From Maricaulis sp. (GTDB lineage: Bacteria > Pseudomonadota > Alphaproteobacteria > Caulobacterales > Maricaulaceae): a DNA stretch of 64,000 nucleotides. The stretch's first letter is position 1. Each line of letters starts with the position of its first letter. Positions 26,111-34,734 of the stretch are shown here, one piece after another. The notes under the pieces were generated by a model, which saw only the letters and a list, made by a program, of their open reading frames with translations, was not told the DNA's origin and searched no databases. The translations under genes were made by a program, and so were the position numbers. The stretch spans positions 62,001 to 126,000 of the forward strand of contig NZ_JAEPOL010000012.1 of assembly GCF_017642925.1 (NCBI RefSeq). The letters are read 5' to 3'.

Positions 26111-26638
26111 ATGAGGCGCGTTCTATTTTCACTGGCAGCCGTTTCGATGCTGGCCGCCTGTGCATCGCCCACCCCGTACCAGGCCGCCGATGGCAGCCGC
26201 CGGGGCTTCGAAGAACAGCAGATCGAGACCAACCGTTTCCGGCTCTCCTTCGAAGGGAATTCGCTGACCGACCGTGAAACCGTGGAGACCTACCTGCTGT
26301 ATCGCGCCGCCGAACTGACGGTGGAACAGGGGTATGACTATTTCACCGTGGTCACCCGCGCGACCGACGAGGACACGCGCGTCACGGCAAGCGGTTTCAG
26401 TTCGTCCTATTATTCCGCCTTCCCGGTGCACTATTCCTACTACCATCCCCGCTGGGGCTGGCATGGCTGGCGGGACCCGTTCTGGGATGACACGCGTTAT
26501 CGCGAAACCACCCGCTATGAGGCGAGCGCCGAGATCTTCCTGGGACGCGGCACCAAGCCCGACGACCCCAGCGCTTTCGACGCGCGCGACGTGATTGCCA
26601 ACCTGTCCGACGACATCGTCCGGCCCGAGCCGGGCTGA
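26111..26638 (+). CDS. CC0125/CC1285 family lipoprotein
   Basis: A 175-residue lipoprotein (signal MRRVLFSLAAVSMLAAC). It matches the CC0125/CC1285 family pattern: IETNRFRLSFEGNSLTDRET, YLLYRAAELTVEQGYDYFTV, and a Tyr/His/Trp-rich segment near HYSYYHPRWGWHGWRDPFW. A large open frame extends upstream to 25430 but overlaps other genes; the lipoprotein start at ATG 26111 follows AAGGAGCCCGAC. Function unknown. A terminator follows at 26668. Confidence 0.88.
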   Translation: MRRVLFSLAAVSMLAACASPTPYQAADGSRRGFEEQQIETNRFRLSFEGNSLTDRETVETYLLYRAAELTVEQGYDYFTVVTRATDEDTRVTASGFSSSYYSAFPVHYSYYHPRWGWHGWRDPFWDDTRYRETTRYEASAEIFLGRGTKPDDPSAFDARDVIANLSDDIVRPEPG

Positions 26639-26667
26639 CCGGCGCGGACAGGAACAGAAAAAGCAAA

Positions 26668-26691
26668 AGGGCCGGCGCATGCGCCGGCCCT
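26668..26691. terminator. Rho-independent terminator between convergent genes
   Basis: AGGGCCGGCGC and GCGCCGGCCCT form a near-perfect stem with little or no loop. An A-rich stretch on the left gives a T-run for the minus-strand SDR gene, and TCTTCGTT follows on the right for the plus-strand lipoprotein gene. Confidence 0.82.
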
Positions 26692-26715
26692 CTTCGTTCG
26701 GACAAGCCCCGATGC

Positions 26716-27498
26716 CTATTTCGGAGGCATGCGCGCGCCGGCGTCGAGGCGGACGCATTCGGCGTTGATGTAGTCATTGGTCACCATGAAGGCGACCAGA
26801 TCGGCATACTCGGCCGGCGTGCCGAAGCGCTGCGGGAATTGCAGGTGCGAGGCCAGGGAGGTTTTCACTTCCGGCGGCATCTGCTGATAGATCGGCGTCT
26901 CGAAGAAGCCCGGCAGGATCGTGTTCACGCGGATGCCTTCGCGGGCCAGGTCGCGCGCCATCGGCAGGGTCATGCCGTAAATGCCGCCCTTGGAGGCAGA
27001 ATAGGCCAGCTGACCGATCTGGCCGTCCTGCGCGGCAACCGAAGCGGTGTTGACGATCACGCCGCGGCCGCTGTCGCCCGCCGGATCGAGCGCCATCATG
27101 CCGGCAGCCGCCTTGGAGGCGCACAGGAAGGAACCGACCAGGTTGATCGCGATGACGGTCTGGAAGCCCTTGGCGGAGTGAGCGCTGATTTCACCGGTCG
27201 AGGAGGACCGGCGTGCCGTCTTCTCGGCCCAGCCGATCCCGGCGCAGTTCACCATCACGCGTTCCTGGCCATGAGCCTCGCGTGCCTTGGCGAAACCGGC
27301 ATCGACGCTGTCTTCCTCGGCCACATTGACCTGGCAGAACACGCCGCCGATCTCCTTGGCGACCGCTTCGCCCTTCTCGGCATTCATGTCGAAAATGGCG
27401 ACCTTGGCGCCATCGGCAGCGAGGCGGCGGGCTGTGCCTTCGCCGAGACCGGAAGCACCGCCGGTGACGATGGCAGCGATGGAATTGTCAATTTTCAT
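26716..27498 (-). CDS. Short-chain dehydrogenase/reductase, 3-hydroxyacyl-CoA dehydrogenase-like
   Basis: A 260-residue classical SDR. The NAD-binding TGGASGLGEGTARRL, the Ser in VNTASVAAQDG, and the YSASKGG catalytic Tyr-Lys are all present. The insertion after NCAGIGWAEKT and the PGFFETPIYQQMP C-terminal segment are typical of the 17-beta-HSD type 10 / short-chain 3-hydroxyacyl-CoA dehydrogenase group, which acts in beta-oxidation of short or branched acyl-CoAs. Probably monocistronic, divergent from the isoaspartyl peptidase gene. Confidence 0.88.
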   Translation of the reverse strand: MKIDNSIAAIVTGGASGLGEGTARRLAADGAKVAIFDMNAEKGEAVAKEIGGVFCQVNVAEEDSVDAGFAKAREAHGQERVMVNCAGIGWAEKTARRSSSTGEISAHSAKGFQTVIAINLVGSFLCASKAAAGMMALDPAGDSGRGVIVNTASVAAQDGQIGQLAYSASKGGIYGMTLPMARDLAREGIRVNTILPGFFETPIYQQMPPEVKTSLASHLQFPQRFGTPAEYADLVAFMVTNDYINAECVRLDAGARMPPK

Positions 27499-27648
27499 TT
27501 GTCTTCCCCTTTATCGACTTGCCCTGCGGCATAGCGCGTCGGGACAAAAAAGAAAATCGCCCGCATCGTCGCGGCTGGAAATCCCGGTTGGGTGCGGCCG
27601 CTGCCCGGTGCTAGAGCTAGCGCTGCAACCCCACCGACGGACGATCCG

Positions 27649-28512
27649 ATGAGCCAGACCTACGCCCTTCTCCTGCACGGCGGCGCCGGCGTGCTTGCGC
27701 CGCGCAGCTATGATCCCGAACGCACCCACATGCGCGAACTGGCCGAGGCCGGCAAGGCGATGCTGGAAGCCGGCGATGCGGCGCTGGACGTGGTGACGGA
27801 GATCGTGCGGCGGCTGGAGGCGTCCGGCCTCTATGTCGCGGGCAAGGGCGCCTCGCCCAACCAGGCCGGCCGCTATGAGCTCGACGCCGCCATCATGGAC
27901 GGCTCGGACCGGCGCGCCGGGTCGGTTGCCGCCCTGACCGGCTTCATCAGCCCGATCCATGCGGCGCGCGCCGTGATGGAGGAGACCCGGCATGTCATGC
28001 TCGCCGGGCGCGGCGCGGAGCGCTTCGCCGGCCTGCAGGGTCTCGAGCGGGTGGAGAGCGTCAATGACTACTACACCCCGGCAGCCGCCCCCGATGATCG
28101 CGAGATCGCGACCGGCACGGTCGGCTGCGTGGCTCTGGACACATCCGGACGCCTCGCTGCCGCGACCTCGACCGGCGGCACATTGAACAAGCTGGAAGGC
28201 CGGGTCGGCGACAGCCCCATTCTGGGCGCCGGCTGCTGGGCCGACGGGCATGTTGCCGTCTCCTGCACCGGCCAGGGCGAATTCTTCCTGCGCCAGGCCA
28301 CCGCCAAGGATATCTCGGCCCGCATGGCCTATGGCGGCCAGACGCTCGCCGAAGCCGCCGCCGGCGCGATCGGCGATGTCGGCAGCCTCGGCGGCGAGGG
28401 CGGCGTGATCTGCGTCGACCGAGACGGCAATCTGGCCCAGCCCTTCAACTCGCCCGGCATGAAGCGCGCCGCGGTGTACCCGGACGGGCGGATCACTGTA
28501 GAGGTCGACTGA
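27649..28512 (+). CDS. iaaA: Isoaspartyl peptidase / plant-type L-asparaginase (Ntn hydrolase)
   Basis: This 287-residue Ntn-hydrolase precursor is expected to self-cleave before the nucleophilic Thr in [11 protein letters not shown], giving alpha and beta subunits that hydrolyse isoaspartyl dipeptides and asparagine. The N-terminal [10 protein letters not shown] and the mid-protein [17 protein letters not shown] with GAGCWAD are family signatures. Start set at ATG 27649; the frame continues 19 codons upstream without similarity. A TrmH-type gene follows after 35 nt. Confidence 0.93.
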   Translation: MSQTYALLLHGGAGVLAPRSYDPERTHMRELAEAGKAMLEAGDAALDVVTEIVRRLEASGLYVAGKGASPNQAGRYELDAAIMDGSDRRAGSVAALTGFISPIHAARAVMEETRHVMLAGRGAERFAGLQGLERVESVNDYYTPAAAPDDREIATGTVGCVALDTSGRLAAATSTGGTLNKLEGRVGDSPILGAGCWADGHVAVSCTGQGEFFLRQATAKDISARMAYGGQTLAEAAAGAIGDVGSLGGEGGVICVDRDGNLAQPFNSPGMKRAAVYPDGRITVEVD

Positions 28513-28547
28513 GCGACCAAGGATCACGCAGCAGGGCAGGAGCGGGA

Positions 28548-29069
28548 ATGCGCGGATATTTTGCGGTCGGGGCGGAAGGCATTTCCAAACCGATGAATCT
28601 CGGTGCGATCCTGCGCACGGCGCACGCTTTCGGCGCCAGCTTTGCCTTTTCGGTCAATGCCAGCCACCGGGTCCGCGATGTCTACCAGGCCGACACCGCC
28701 AAATCCGTCAGCCATGTGCCCTATTACGAGTGGGCCGATATCGACGCCATGGCCCTGCCGGACAATTGCCAGCTGGTCGGCGTCGAACTGACCGACGAAG
28801 CCGTCGACCTGCCGGCCTTCCGCCACCCGTTGTGTGCGGCCTATGTGTTCGGGCGCGAGCGCGGCTCGCTGACCGAGGAGATGCAGGCGCGCTGTCAGCA
28901 CATCGTCAAGATCCCGACGAAATTCTGCGTCAATGTCTCGGTCGCCTGTGCGATCACGCTCTACGACCGCACGCTGAATTTCGGCGGTTTTCCCGAACGC
29001 CCGCTGATGCCGGGCGGTCCGCAGACCGCGACCGACAATGCGGAAAAGAAGTTCGGCGTGCATCGTTGA
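28548..29069 (+). CDS. TrmH/SpoU family RNA methyltransferase
   Basis: A 173-residue SPOUT methyltransferase. N-GAILRTAHAFGA, FGRERGSLTEEM and PTKFCVNVSVACAITLYD correspond to motifs 1, 2 and 3 of the SpoU family that form the trefoil-knot SAM site. It likely 2'-O-methylates tRNA or rRNA; the exact target cannot be read from sequence. AGGAGCGGGA precedes the ATG. Confidence 0.92.
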   Translation: MRGYFAVGAEGISKPMNLGAILRTAHAFGASFAFSVNASHRVRDVYQADTAKSVSHVPYYEWADIDAMALPDNCQLVGVELTDEAVDLPAFRHPLCAAYVFGRERGSLTEEMQARCQHIVKIPTKFCVNVSVACAITLYDRTLNFGGFPERPLMPGGPQTATDNAEKKFGVHR

Positions 29070-29162
29070 TCGCCGCCGCAGGCATGCCAGATTAGGGGGG
29101 ATTTAACCCTCGCCGCCTTACCGGTTTCGACGCGCACAGTCCGATTGGCTACCGAACAGAGG

Positions 29163-29684
29163 ATGACCTCAACCGTGTTCCTGCGACCCTGCCTTGCCGC
29201 CCTGACCCTCACCTTCGCCAGTGCCGTCCCGGCCCTCGCCCAGGACGAGCCGGAATTCCGCGGCGAATATTCCGACTGGCGCGTTTTCACCCGTCCGACC
29301 GAGTCCGGGCTGGTCTGCTATGCGCTCAGCCGTCCGACCGACAGCGCCCCGCGCACCTTCGACCATGGCACGGTGTATTTCATCGTCGCCTCCTGGCAGA
29401 ACGGCGCCGTCAACGAACAGCCGAACCTTCTGACCGGCTATGATCTGCGTCCCACCAGCCCGCCGGAAGTGCGGGTCGGCTCCTCGCGCTTCGACACCTT
29501 CACCGATGGCAGCGAAGCCTTCCTGGACGACCTGTCCGACGAGAGCGATCTGGTGCGCCAGATGCGCCGCGGCTCCGCCATGCAGGTGACAGCGACCACC
29601 GCGGCCGGCGTCGCCACGGCCTACGAATTCTCGCTCTCCGGTGTGACGGCCGCCCTGCAACGCGTCGAAGCGCTCTGCGGGTAA
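29163..29684 (+). CDS. Invasion-associated locus B (IalB) family protein
   Basis: A 173-residue exported protein: signal peptide (RPCLAALTLTFASAVPALAQ) and an IalB-type domain (EYSDWRVFTRPTESGLVCYA and later cysteine near the C-terminus, ALCG, that could pair with it). IalB-family proteins are envelope proteins of alphaproteobacteria; in non-pathogens their role is unclear. The start is uncertain: ATG 29163 has AGAGG immediately beside it, and a GTG at 29175 is an alternative. Confidence 0.82.
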   Translation: MTSTVFLRPCLAALTLTFASAVPALAQDEPEFRGEYSDWRVFTRPTESGLVCYALSRPTDSAPRTFDHGTVYFIVASWQNGAVNEQPNLLTGYDLRPTSPPEVRVGSSRFDTFTDGSEAFLDDLSDESDLVRQMRRGSAMQVTATTAAGVATAYEFSLSGVTAALQRVEALCG

Positions 29685-29702
29685 CTCGTTTCCAAAAACA
29701 TT

Positions 29703-29865
29703 GTCATCCCGGATGGATGCCCGGCCTTGGGCCGGGCGAAAGTCCGGGACCCATAATCGCGGTGCCGGACAAGCCGCCTCGATATCGTGCCTGCTTCCGG
29801 CCGAAAGCCAGCGTATGGGTCCCGGCTCTACGCCCCGCCTGCGCGGGGCATTCGGCCGGGATGAC
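29703..29865. repeat. Dispersed palindromic repeat with GTCATCCCGG ends
   Basis: A 163-bp element bounded by GTCATCCCGG and its inverse CCGGGATGAC, with inner inverted segments CCGGGACCCATA and TATGGGTCCCGG and two small side hairpins (GCCCGGCCTTGGGCCGGGC and CCCCGCCTGCGCGGGG). It belongs to the same class as 20482-20613 and lies in the gap between the IalB gene and the convergent DUF6065 gene. Confidence 0.82.
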
Positions 29866-29879
29866 AAAGGAAATTTGTC

Positions 29880-30623
29880 CTACTCCCCGTCCCCGAACGG
29901 TTTCGGGCGCAGCTTGGTCTTGTGGCTCGGCGGGCCTTTCGAACCGTCGGGCATCAGGCCGCGATAATAGCCCTTCTGCCATTTCAGCTCGGCCGCGTCC
30001 TTGTCGCCCTCGCGCAGGCGGGTGGCGAAATCGGCGCGGCTGACCCGCCAGGTCTCGAACTGTTCGAATGTCTTCGGGTCGGCATGGAGCGGGCGGATCT
30101 CGGTCTCGATCTTGTCGAACAGGTCGCGGCGCACCGGAAAGAGCTGGGCAATCGCCTCGTCCGCCTCGAAACGCACCTCGCCGGGCCGGGTAAAGCGCCA
30201 GTTCATGGTGAAGGCATAGGGGCTCCAGTCGGTCTCGATCACGCCATTGAGCGGTGCGATCCCGTCCTTGGGCGTATTCACCGGCCCCATCACCCAGATA
30301 TTCCAGCCGGGCGGTGTGCGCAGCAGAAAGCCGGTCTCGAAGGTCAGGATGCCCGAGCCGAAATTCGCCATCGGCGCGCCGGGTTTTCCCATCGCCAGCG
30401 GGTCGTCCATGCGTACCGTCACATCCTCGACCCGCTCGCCGCCATTCCAGCTCGCGGTGAAGCCGGTCGGGGTGAACACCTCCCAGCCATGCTGATTGGC
30501 CAGCGCCAGCGGCAGGCAGCGATAGGCCGAGCTTTCCGGCGTGGCGTCCATCCAGTCGCGCCGGCTTCCGGCCGGGCGGATTGTCGGGACTTCGGCGGTG
30601 AGGGGATGGCAGATCAGTTTCAT
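29880..30623 (-). CDS. DUF6065 family protein
   Basis: A 247-residue cytoplasmic protein with conserved blocks [51 protein letters not shown] and a C-terminal WQKGYYRG. The pattern matches DUF6065, a family without known activity. The start is ATG 30623 (MKLICHPL) after GGGGGG; an upstream extension of 15 codons lacks similarity. Confidence 0.82.
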   Translation of the reverse strand: MKLICHPLTAEVPTIRPAGSRRDWMDATPESSAYRCLPLALANQHGWEVFTPTGFTASWNGGERVEDVTVRMDDPLAMGKPGAPMANFGSGILTFETGFLLRTPPGWNIWVMGPVNTPKDGIAPLNGVIETDWSPYAFTMNWRFTRPGEVRFEADEAIAQLFPVRRDLFDKIETEIRPLHADPKTFEQFETWRVSRADFATRLREGDKDAAELKWQKGYYRGLMPDGSKGPPSHKTKLRPKPFGDGE

Positions 30624-30718
30624 CCCCCCATCACAGCGCGGCCTGCCCCGCGGGCGCAACCCCGTCATGCGTTCTGCCCCCTCGCGGAGTGCAGTGTTTT
30701 CCTGTATGTGACGCCGCC

Positions 30719-31894
30719 ATGAACATACAGACCAGCCACTCCCTCGACCTGTCCGCCGCCCGCCGCCCTGCCGCGCCGGCCGGACCGCTTTCGCTCGCCG
30801 GCCTGACGCGCACGCAATTGCGCGATGCGCTGATCGAGCGCGCGGGCGTCGACGAGAAGAAGGCCAAGATGCGCGCCGACCAGCTCTGGCGCTGGATCTA
30901 TCATTATGGCGTCACCTCGTTTGACGAGATGACGAATGTCTCCAAGGACCTGCGCGCCGTGCTGGCGCGGGAGTTCACACTGCACCGGCCGGAGATCGTG
31001 GAACGCCTCGTCTCGGTCGACGGCACGCGCAAATACCTGATCCGGCTGGCGCCGGGCGTGGAGTGCGAGACCGTCTTCATCCCGGACGTGGCCCGTTCGG
31101 GGGCGCTGTGCGTGTCCAGCCAGGTCGGCTGCACGCTGAACTGCACCTTCTGCCACACCGGCACCCAGGCGCTGGTGCGCAATCTCACCGCAGCCGAGAT
31201 CGCCGCCCAGGTGATGATCGCGCGCGACGACCTGGCCGAATGGCCGACCTCGAACGAGAACCGCAAGATCACCAATATCGTCTTCATGGGCATGGGCGAG
31301 CCGCTCTACAATCTCGACCATGTTTCCGACGCGATCGACATCATCTCCGATGGTGACGGCATGGCGATCGGCCGCCGGCGCACGACGGTGTCGACCTCGG
31401 GCGTGGTGCCGAAGATCCAGGAGCTGGGCGAGCGGACGGGCACGATGCTCGCCATCTCGCTGCACGCCACCCATGACGATCTGCGCAACGAGCTGGTGCC
31501 GCTGAACAGGAAATACCCGCTGGCCCAGCTGATGGACGCGATCCGCGCCTATCCGGGCCTGGGCAATTCCAAGCGCGTGACGTTCGAATACGTGATGCTC
31601 AAGGGCGTCAATGACAGCCTGGCCGAAGCGCGGGCTCTGGTGAAACTGCTGAAGGGCGTACCGGCGAAGATCAATCTGATCCCGTTCAACCCCTGGCCGA
31701 ACAGCCCGTATGAGTGCTCCGACTGGGACCAGATCGAGGCCTTTGCCGATGTGGTCAACCGGGCCGGCTATGCCTCGCCGATCCGCACCCCGCGCGGCCG
31801 CGACATCTTCGCCGCCTGCGGACAATTGCGCTCGGAAAGCGAGAAGATCCGGGCGAGCGTGCTGAAAAAGCAGCGCCTGTCGGGCGAGGGCTGA
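30719..31894 (+). CDS. rlmN: 23S rRNA/tRNA (adenine C2) methyltransferase RlmN
   Basis: This 391-residue radical-SAM enzyme methylates C2 of A2503 in 23S rRNA and A37 in some tRNAs. The cluster motif is CTLNCTFC (Cys138, Cys142, Cys145). VGCTLNC is preceded by CVSSQ as usual, GMGEPLYN and VSTSGVVP are the SAM-binding blocks, and the methyl-carrying cysteine is in FAACGQL near the C-terminus. Start chosen at ATG 30719. Followed by the tandem-repeat terminator region. Confidence 0.97.
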   Translation: MNIQTSHSLDLSAARRPAAPAGPLSLAGLTRTQLRDALIERAGVDEKKAKMRADQLWRWIYHYGVTSFDEMTNVSKDLRAVLAREFTLHRPEIVERLVSVDGTRKYLIRLAPGVECETVFIPDVARSGALCVSSQVGCTLNCTFCHTGTQALVRNLTAAEIAAQVMIARDDLAEWPTSNENRKITNIVFMGMGEPLYNLDHVSDAIDIISDGDGMAIGRRRTTVSTSGVVPKIQELGERTGTMLAISLHATHDDLRNELVPLNRKYPLAQLMDAIRAYPGLGNSKRVTFEYVMLKGVNDSLAEARALVKLLKGVPAKINLIPFNPWPNSPYECSDWDQIEAFADVVNRAGYASPIRTPRGRDIFAACGQLRSESEKIRASVLKKQRLSGEG

Positions 31895-31898
31895 CGCC

Positions 31899-31958
31899 AT
31901 AAAGAAAACCCCGGCCCGATAAAGAAAACCCCGGCCCGATAAAGAAAACCCCGGTGCG
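31899..31958. repeat. Threefold 20-nt tandem repeat
   Basis: Three consecutive copies of a 20-nt unit, ATAAAGAAAACCCCGGCCCG; the first two are identical and the third ends GGTGCG. The third copy forms the left arm of the terminator at 31946-31973. The gene-proximal copies look like duplicated terminator left arms. Confidence 0.9.
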
Positions 31959-31973
31959 GGAGCACCGGGGTTT
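31946..31973. terminator. Rho-independent terminator after rlmN
   Basis: CCCCGGTGC (31949-31957) and GCACCGGGG (31962-31970) pair around GGGA, flanked by AAA and TTT. It separates convergent rlmN and the EF-hand gene and can work in both directions. Confidence 0.82.
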
Positions 31974-32002
31974 CCAGGTATCGATGGCGGGAGCGGGGAG
32001 GA

Positions 32003-32512
32003 TTACCCGCGCATCGGATCTTCAAGCGAGCCTTCGGCATCGATATCGGTATCGGCGCCCAGCTCGGCCTCATTGCCGACTTCCGGGTCGGTGATGGGGT
32101 CCTGGAGCGGGTCGTCCATCGGATCTTCCATCGGGTCGATCTCGGTTTCCGATTCCAGACCCGTTTCGGCCTCGATCCCGGCTTCGGACTCGATCGAGCT
32201 GTCCTGCGGCTCGTCATAGACCGGGTTGTCTTCAACCGGATCGCTGTCCACATCGCCCTCGACGCCGGCTTCCGCATCAGCGCGGCCTTCCAGCCAGGCT
32301 TCGAACTCGGCGGCATTCAGCGAACCGTCGCCATCGCTGTCCTGCTCGTCAAAGGACGCGCGGTCCAGGGACGGATCGGCGATCACGGCTTCGTCGAAGG
32401 ACACCGCACCGTCCTGGTTGGAGTCCAGCGTGATGAAGGTCTGGTTGTCCTGAGCGAGCGCGGCGGAAGCACCGAACAGCGTCGCGGCGGAAATCATCAG
32501 CAGCGTTTTCAT
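32003..32512 (-). CDS. Exported EF-hand protein with acidic tail
   Basis: A 169-residue protein: signal peptide (LLMISAATLFGASAALAQ), two EF-hand calcium loops (LDSNQDGAVSFDEA and QDSDGDGSLNAAEFE) and then about 95 residues almost entirely Asp, Glu, Pro, Ala and Met with repeated DPM(E/D)DP-like units. The pair of EF-hands should bind calcium; the tail may add low-affinity metal binding. Start is ATG 32512 with AAAGGAAA upstream. Function beyond calcium binding is unknown. Confidence 0.86.
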   Translation of the reverse strand: MKTLLMISAATLFGASAALAQDNQTFITLDSNQDGAVSFDEAVIADPSLDRASFDEQDSDGDGSLNAAEFEAWLEGRADAEAGVEGDVDSDPVEDNPVYDEPQDSSIESEAGIEAETGLESETEIDPMEDPMDDPLQDPITDPEVGNEAELGADTDIDAEGSLEDPMRG

Positions 32513-32713
32513 GGCAAATTTCCTTTCCGTTGCTTTCGGGCGCTGCCTGGGCAGCTCACCCGTATCCAATGACCGAGAAATGCCCGCCGCCGGACATCGG
32601 TTCCTGCCGCAGTTGGGGTCATTTCGAGGCAGAATGTGGCAGGACCGCTTGGCGTCCGGACATTCGGCGCGCTAGCGTTGGCGTCCGCAAAAGGGCCACG
32701 GCCCGGAGACATC

Positions 32714-33562
32714 ATGACTTCTGCCGTTCTTTACCGCTGGCGCCTCAAGCCCGGACGCGATGCCGAATTCCGCGAAGCCTGGACCGAGGGTACGCGCCGG
32801 ATCCACGAAACCTGCGGTTCGCACGGCGCCGCCCTGCACTGCGATGAGGACGGGATCTACTGGTCCTATGCCCTCTGGCCGTCTGAAGACGCGCGAAAGG
32901 CCTGTTTCAAGGAGAATGACTGGTTCTCCCAGGACTGTTTCATCACCATGCAGGACTGTATCGACGAGCGGTTCGAGGAAATCCGGCTGGATGCGAAGAG
33001 CCTGGTGCTCAGTCCGCCGGCCGACCGTCCCGAACTGCCGGTGCTCAAGACGGACCGCCTCATCCTGCGCCCGCTGACAATGGATGACGCCGAGGCACTC
33101 TTTCCGGCCTTCGCCGATGACGACAACATGCGCTACTGGTCATCGGCGGCGCTGGAAGACCTGGACGCCATGCGGCGCTATATGCGCTGGAATGTCGAGG
33201 GTGACGGCGCGCGCTGCTGGGCTTTCGCCCGGGCAGAAGCCCCGCACGATGCGCTGGGCTGGGCCTTGCTGATGGACCGGCGCGAGGGCACGGCCGAGAT
33301 CGGCTATATCCAGCGTCCCGACGCCGCCGGCTCCGGCTATGCCCGCGAAGCCGTGCAGGCCATGCTCGGCCATGCTTTCGACACGCTCGGCCTGCGGCGC
33401 CTCTACGCCGATATCGATCCGGACAATACCGCCTCGATCCGGCTGGTCGAGGCACTGGACTTCCAGCTGGAGGGCCGGCTGCGCGAGGCCTGGGAAACGC
33501 ATATCGGCGTGCGCGACAGCCTGATCTACGGCCTGACCCGCAGCGACTGGCAGGCGGGCTGA
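32714..33562 (+). CDS. Fusion of ABM-like domain and GNAT acetyltransferase
   Basis: A 282-residue two-domain protein. Residues 1-100 resemble an antibiotic-biosynthesis-monooxygenase (ABM, dimeric alpha/beta barrel) domain: VLYRWRLKPGRDAEFREAW and GIYWSYALWPSEDARKACF. Residues 110-280 are a GNAT acetyltransferase of the RimJ/RimL type: KTDRLILRPLTMDDAEALF, TAEIGYIQRPDAAGSGYARE (acetyl-CoA loop) and IDPDNTASIRLVEALDF. The order ABM then GNAT in one chain is unusual. GGAGACATC precedes the ATG. Substrate unknown. Confidence 0.85.
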   Translation: MTSAVLYRWRLKPGRDAEFREAWTEGTRRIHETCGSHGAALHCDEDGIYWSYALWPSEDARKACFKENDWFSQDCFITMQDCIDERFEEIRLDAKSLVLSPPADRPELPVLKTDRLILRPLTMDDAEALFPAFADDDNMRYWSSAALEDLDAMRRYMRWNVEGDGARCWAFARAEAPHDALGWALLMDRREGTAEIGYIQRPDAAGSGYAREAVQAMLGHAFDTLGLRRLYADIDPDNTASIRLVEALDFQLEGRLREAWETHIGVRDSLIYGLTRSDWQAG

Positions 33563-33587
33563 GGTCCGGACAGTTCCCGTCCGGACC
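33563..33587. terminator. Hairpin between convergent genes
   Basis: GGTCCGGAC and GTCCGGACC form a perfect 9-bp stem with a 7-nt loop, directly after the stop codon of the ABM-GNAT gene and before the end of the opposing methyltransferase gene. No T-run follows, so intrinsic termination is plausible but not certain. Confidence 0.55.
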
Positions 33588-33616
33588 CGGCAAAGCCGCC
33601 AGCCTGCATTTCCGGC

Positions 33617-34543
33617 CTACATCTCCGGCTTGCGGAAACGGTAGACGAAGCGATCCGTCATGCGGCGGATGGAGTCGTCGAACACCGAGATGTCACGCGG
33701 ATCGTCCGGATTGGCCAGCATGTCGCTTTCACCGTCAAAGACGAAGCCGGCCGCCTCGATCTCGGCGCGCACGACGCTCGCCTCGATCCGGTGGGTGGTG
33801 TTGACGTGTTCCAGTCCGCTGCCTTCCGGCGCGTGGTGGTCGATCACCAGATAGACCCCGCCCGGCCGCAGCGCGTCGTAGACCGCTTGGTTCATGGCGT
33901 CCCGGTCGGTCTCGTCCCAGGCCGTGTCATGGTAGAAGAGCACCATCATCACGCCGTCGAGCGGCTCGTCGATATCGGCGGCAAATGTCTCGATCGGCGC
34001 GACGACATGGGTGACGTTGGCGCGGTCTTCGGCCAACATGCCCAGCGCAGCATTCGGCTCGGGAAAGCGCTCGGCAATCCAGCTGGGATTGTGGGCGTAG
34101 ACATGGCCTTCCGCACCCACCGCCGTTGACAGCACGCGGGTGTAATAGCCCGAACCGGCCGTCAGGTCGGCGACGCGCCAGCCATGTTCCAGCCCGGCGA
34201 ACAGCAGGACTTCGGCCGGATGCCGGTTGACGTCGAGCAGCCGGTCCTCTTCGGGCCGGGTCTCGTCGGAAACGGCATCCTCCAGACTCTGCGGCATGGC
34301 ATCGGCATGATCCATCATCCCGTCATGCTGGTCATGCATCTCGTGTTCGCCGTGCATGTCCTGATCGGCATGCATGTCATGCGACATGTCCGTGTCGTGA
34401 TGCATCTGCGTGTCGTGCTGCATCTGCGTGTCGTGCTGCATGGCGCCGTCCGCCATGCTGTCGTCCTGGGCCATGGCCGGCATCGCTGCCGTCATTGCCG
34501 CGACCAGGGCAATCGCCGTCGTCGCTGAAATCATCTGGCGCAT
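33617..34543 (-). CDS. Exported methyltransferase-like protein with His/Met-rich segment
   Basis: A 308-residue protein with signal peptide (ATTAIALVAAMTAAMPAMAQ). Residues about 35-80 are extremely rich in His, Met, Asp and Gln (units like QHDTQM and HDMH), a typical copper- or zinc-binding composition, with an exact 18-nt tandem duplication in the DNA. Residues 90-300 have a class I SAM-methyltransferase fold pattern: RVADLTAGSGYYTRVL, PLDGVMMVLFYHD and LRPGGVYLVIDHHA. The predicted methyltransferase family with signal peptides is known in this group; how it would obtain SAM outside the cytoplasm is unclear. Start is ATG 34543, with AGGAGGG 5 nt upstream. Confidence 0.85.
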   Translation of the reverse strand: MRQMISATTAIALVAAMTAAMPAMAQDDSMADGAMQHDTQMQHDTQMHHDTDMSHDMHADQDMHGEHEMHDQHDGMMDHADAMPQSLEDAVSDETRPEEDRLLDVNRHPAEVLLFAGLEHGWRVADLTAGSGYYTRVLSTAVGAEGHVYAHNPSWIAERFPEPNAALGMLAEDRANVTHVVAPIETFAADIDEPLDGVMMVLFYHDTAWDETDRDAMNQAVYDALRPGGVYLVIDHHAPEGSGLEHVNTTHRIEASVVRAEIEAAGFVFDGESDMLANPDDPRDISVFDDSIRRMTDRFVYRFRKPEM

Positions 34544-34734
34544 GAATTCCCTCCTCATCTTTCAGGCCTCGCCCCGAAGTCCGGCGGATCATGCCGCCGC
34601 AGGCCACTCCGCGAAAATCACGAACCCGTGACGCGGCGTGAGACACGCCAGGCGCGAGTTTACGCTTGCTAAGGGGTTTTCAGGCATAGGGTTAATCCAT
34701 CAGGACCCCGGGGAACGGGTCCGATGGAGGGGAC

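Noticed and set aside
30960-31300. Antisense frame within rlmN
   Set aside because: Mirrors a conserved radical-SAM region; no independent support.
31899-31958. CRISPR-like array
   Set aside because: Three direct copies without spacers; units abut and feed a terminator, so this is a simple tandem repeat.
34184-34528. Frame encoding a Val/His/Met-rich protein (repeated HLRVVLH)
   Set aside because: It is the complement of the His/Met-rich block in the exported methyltransferase gene; repeat-derived and without its own ribosome site.
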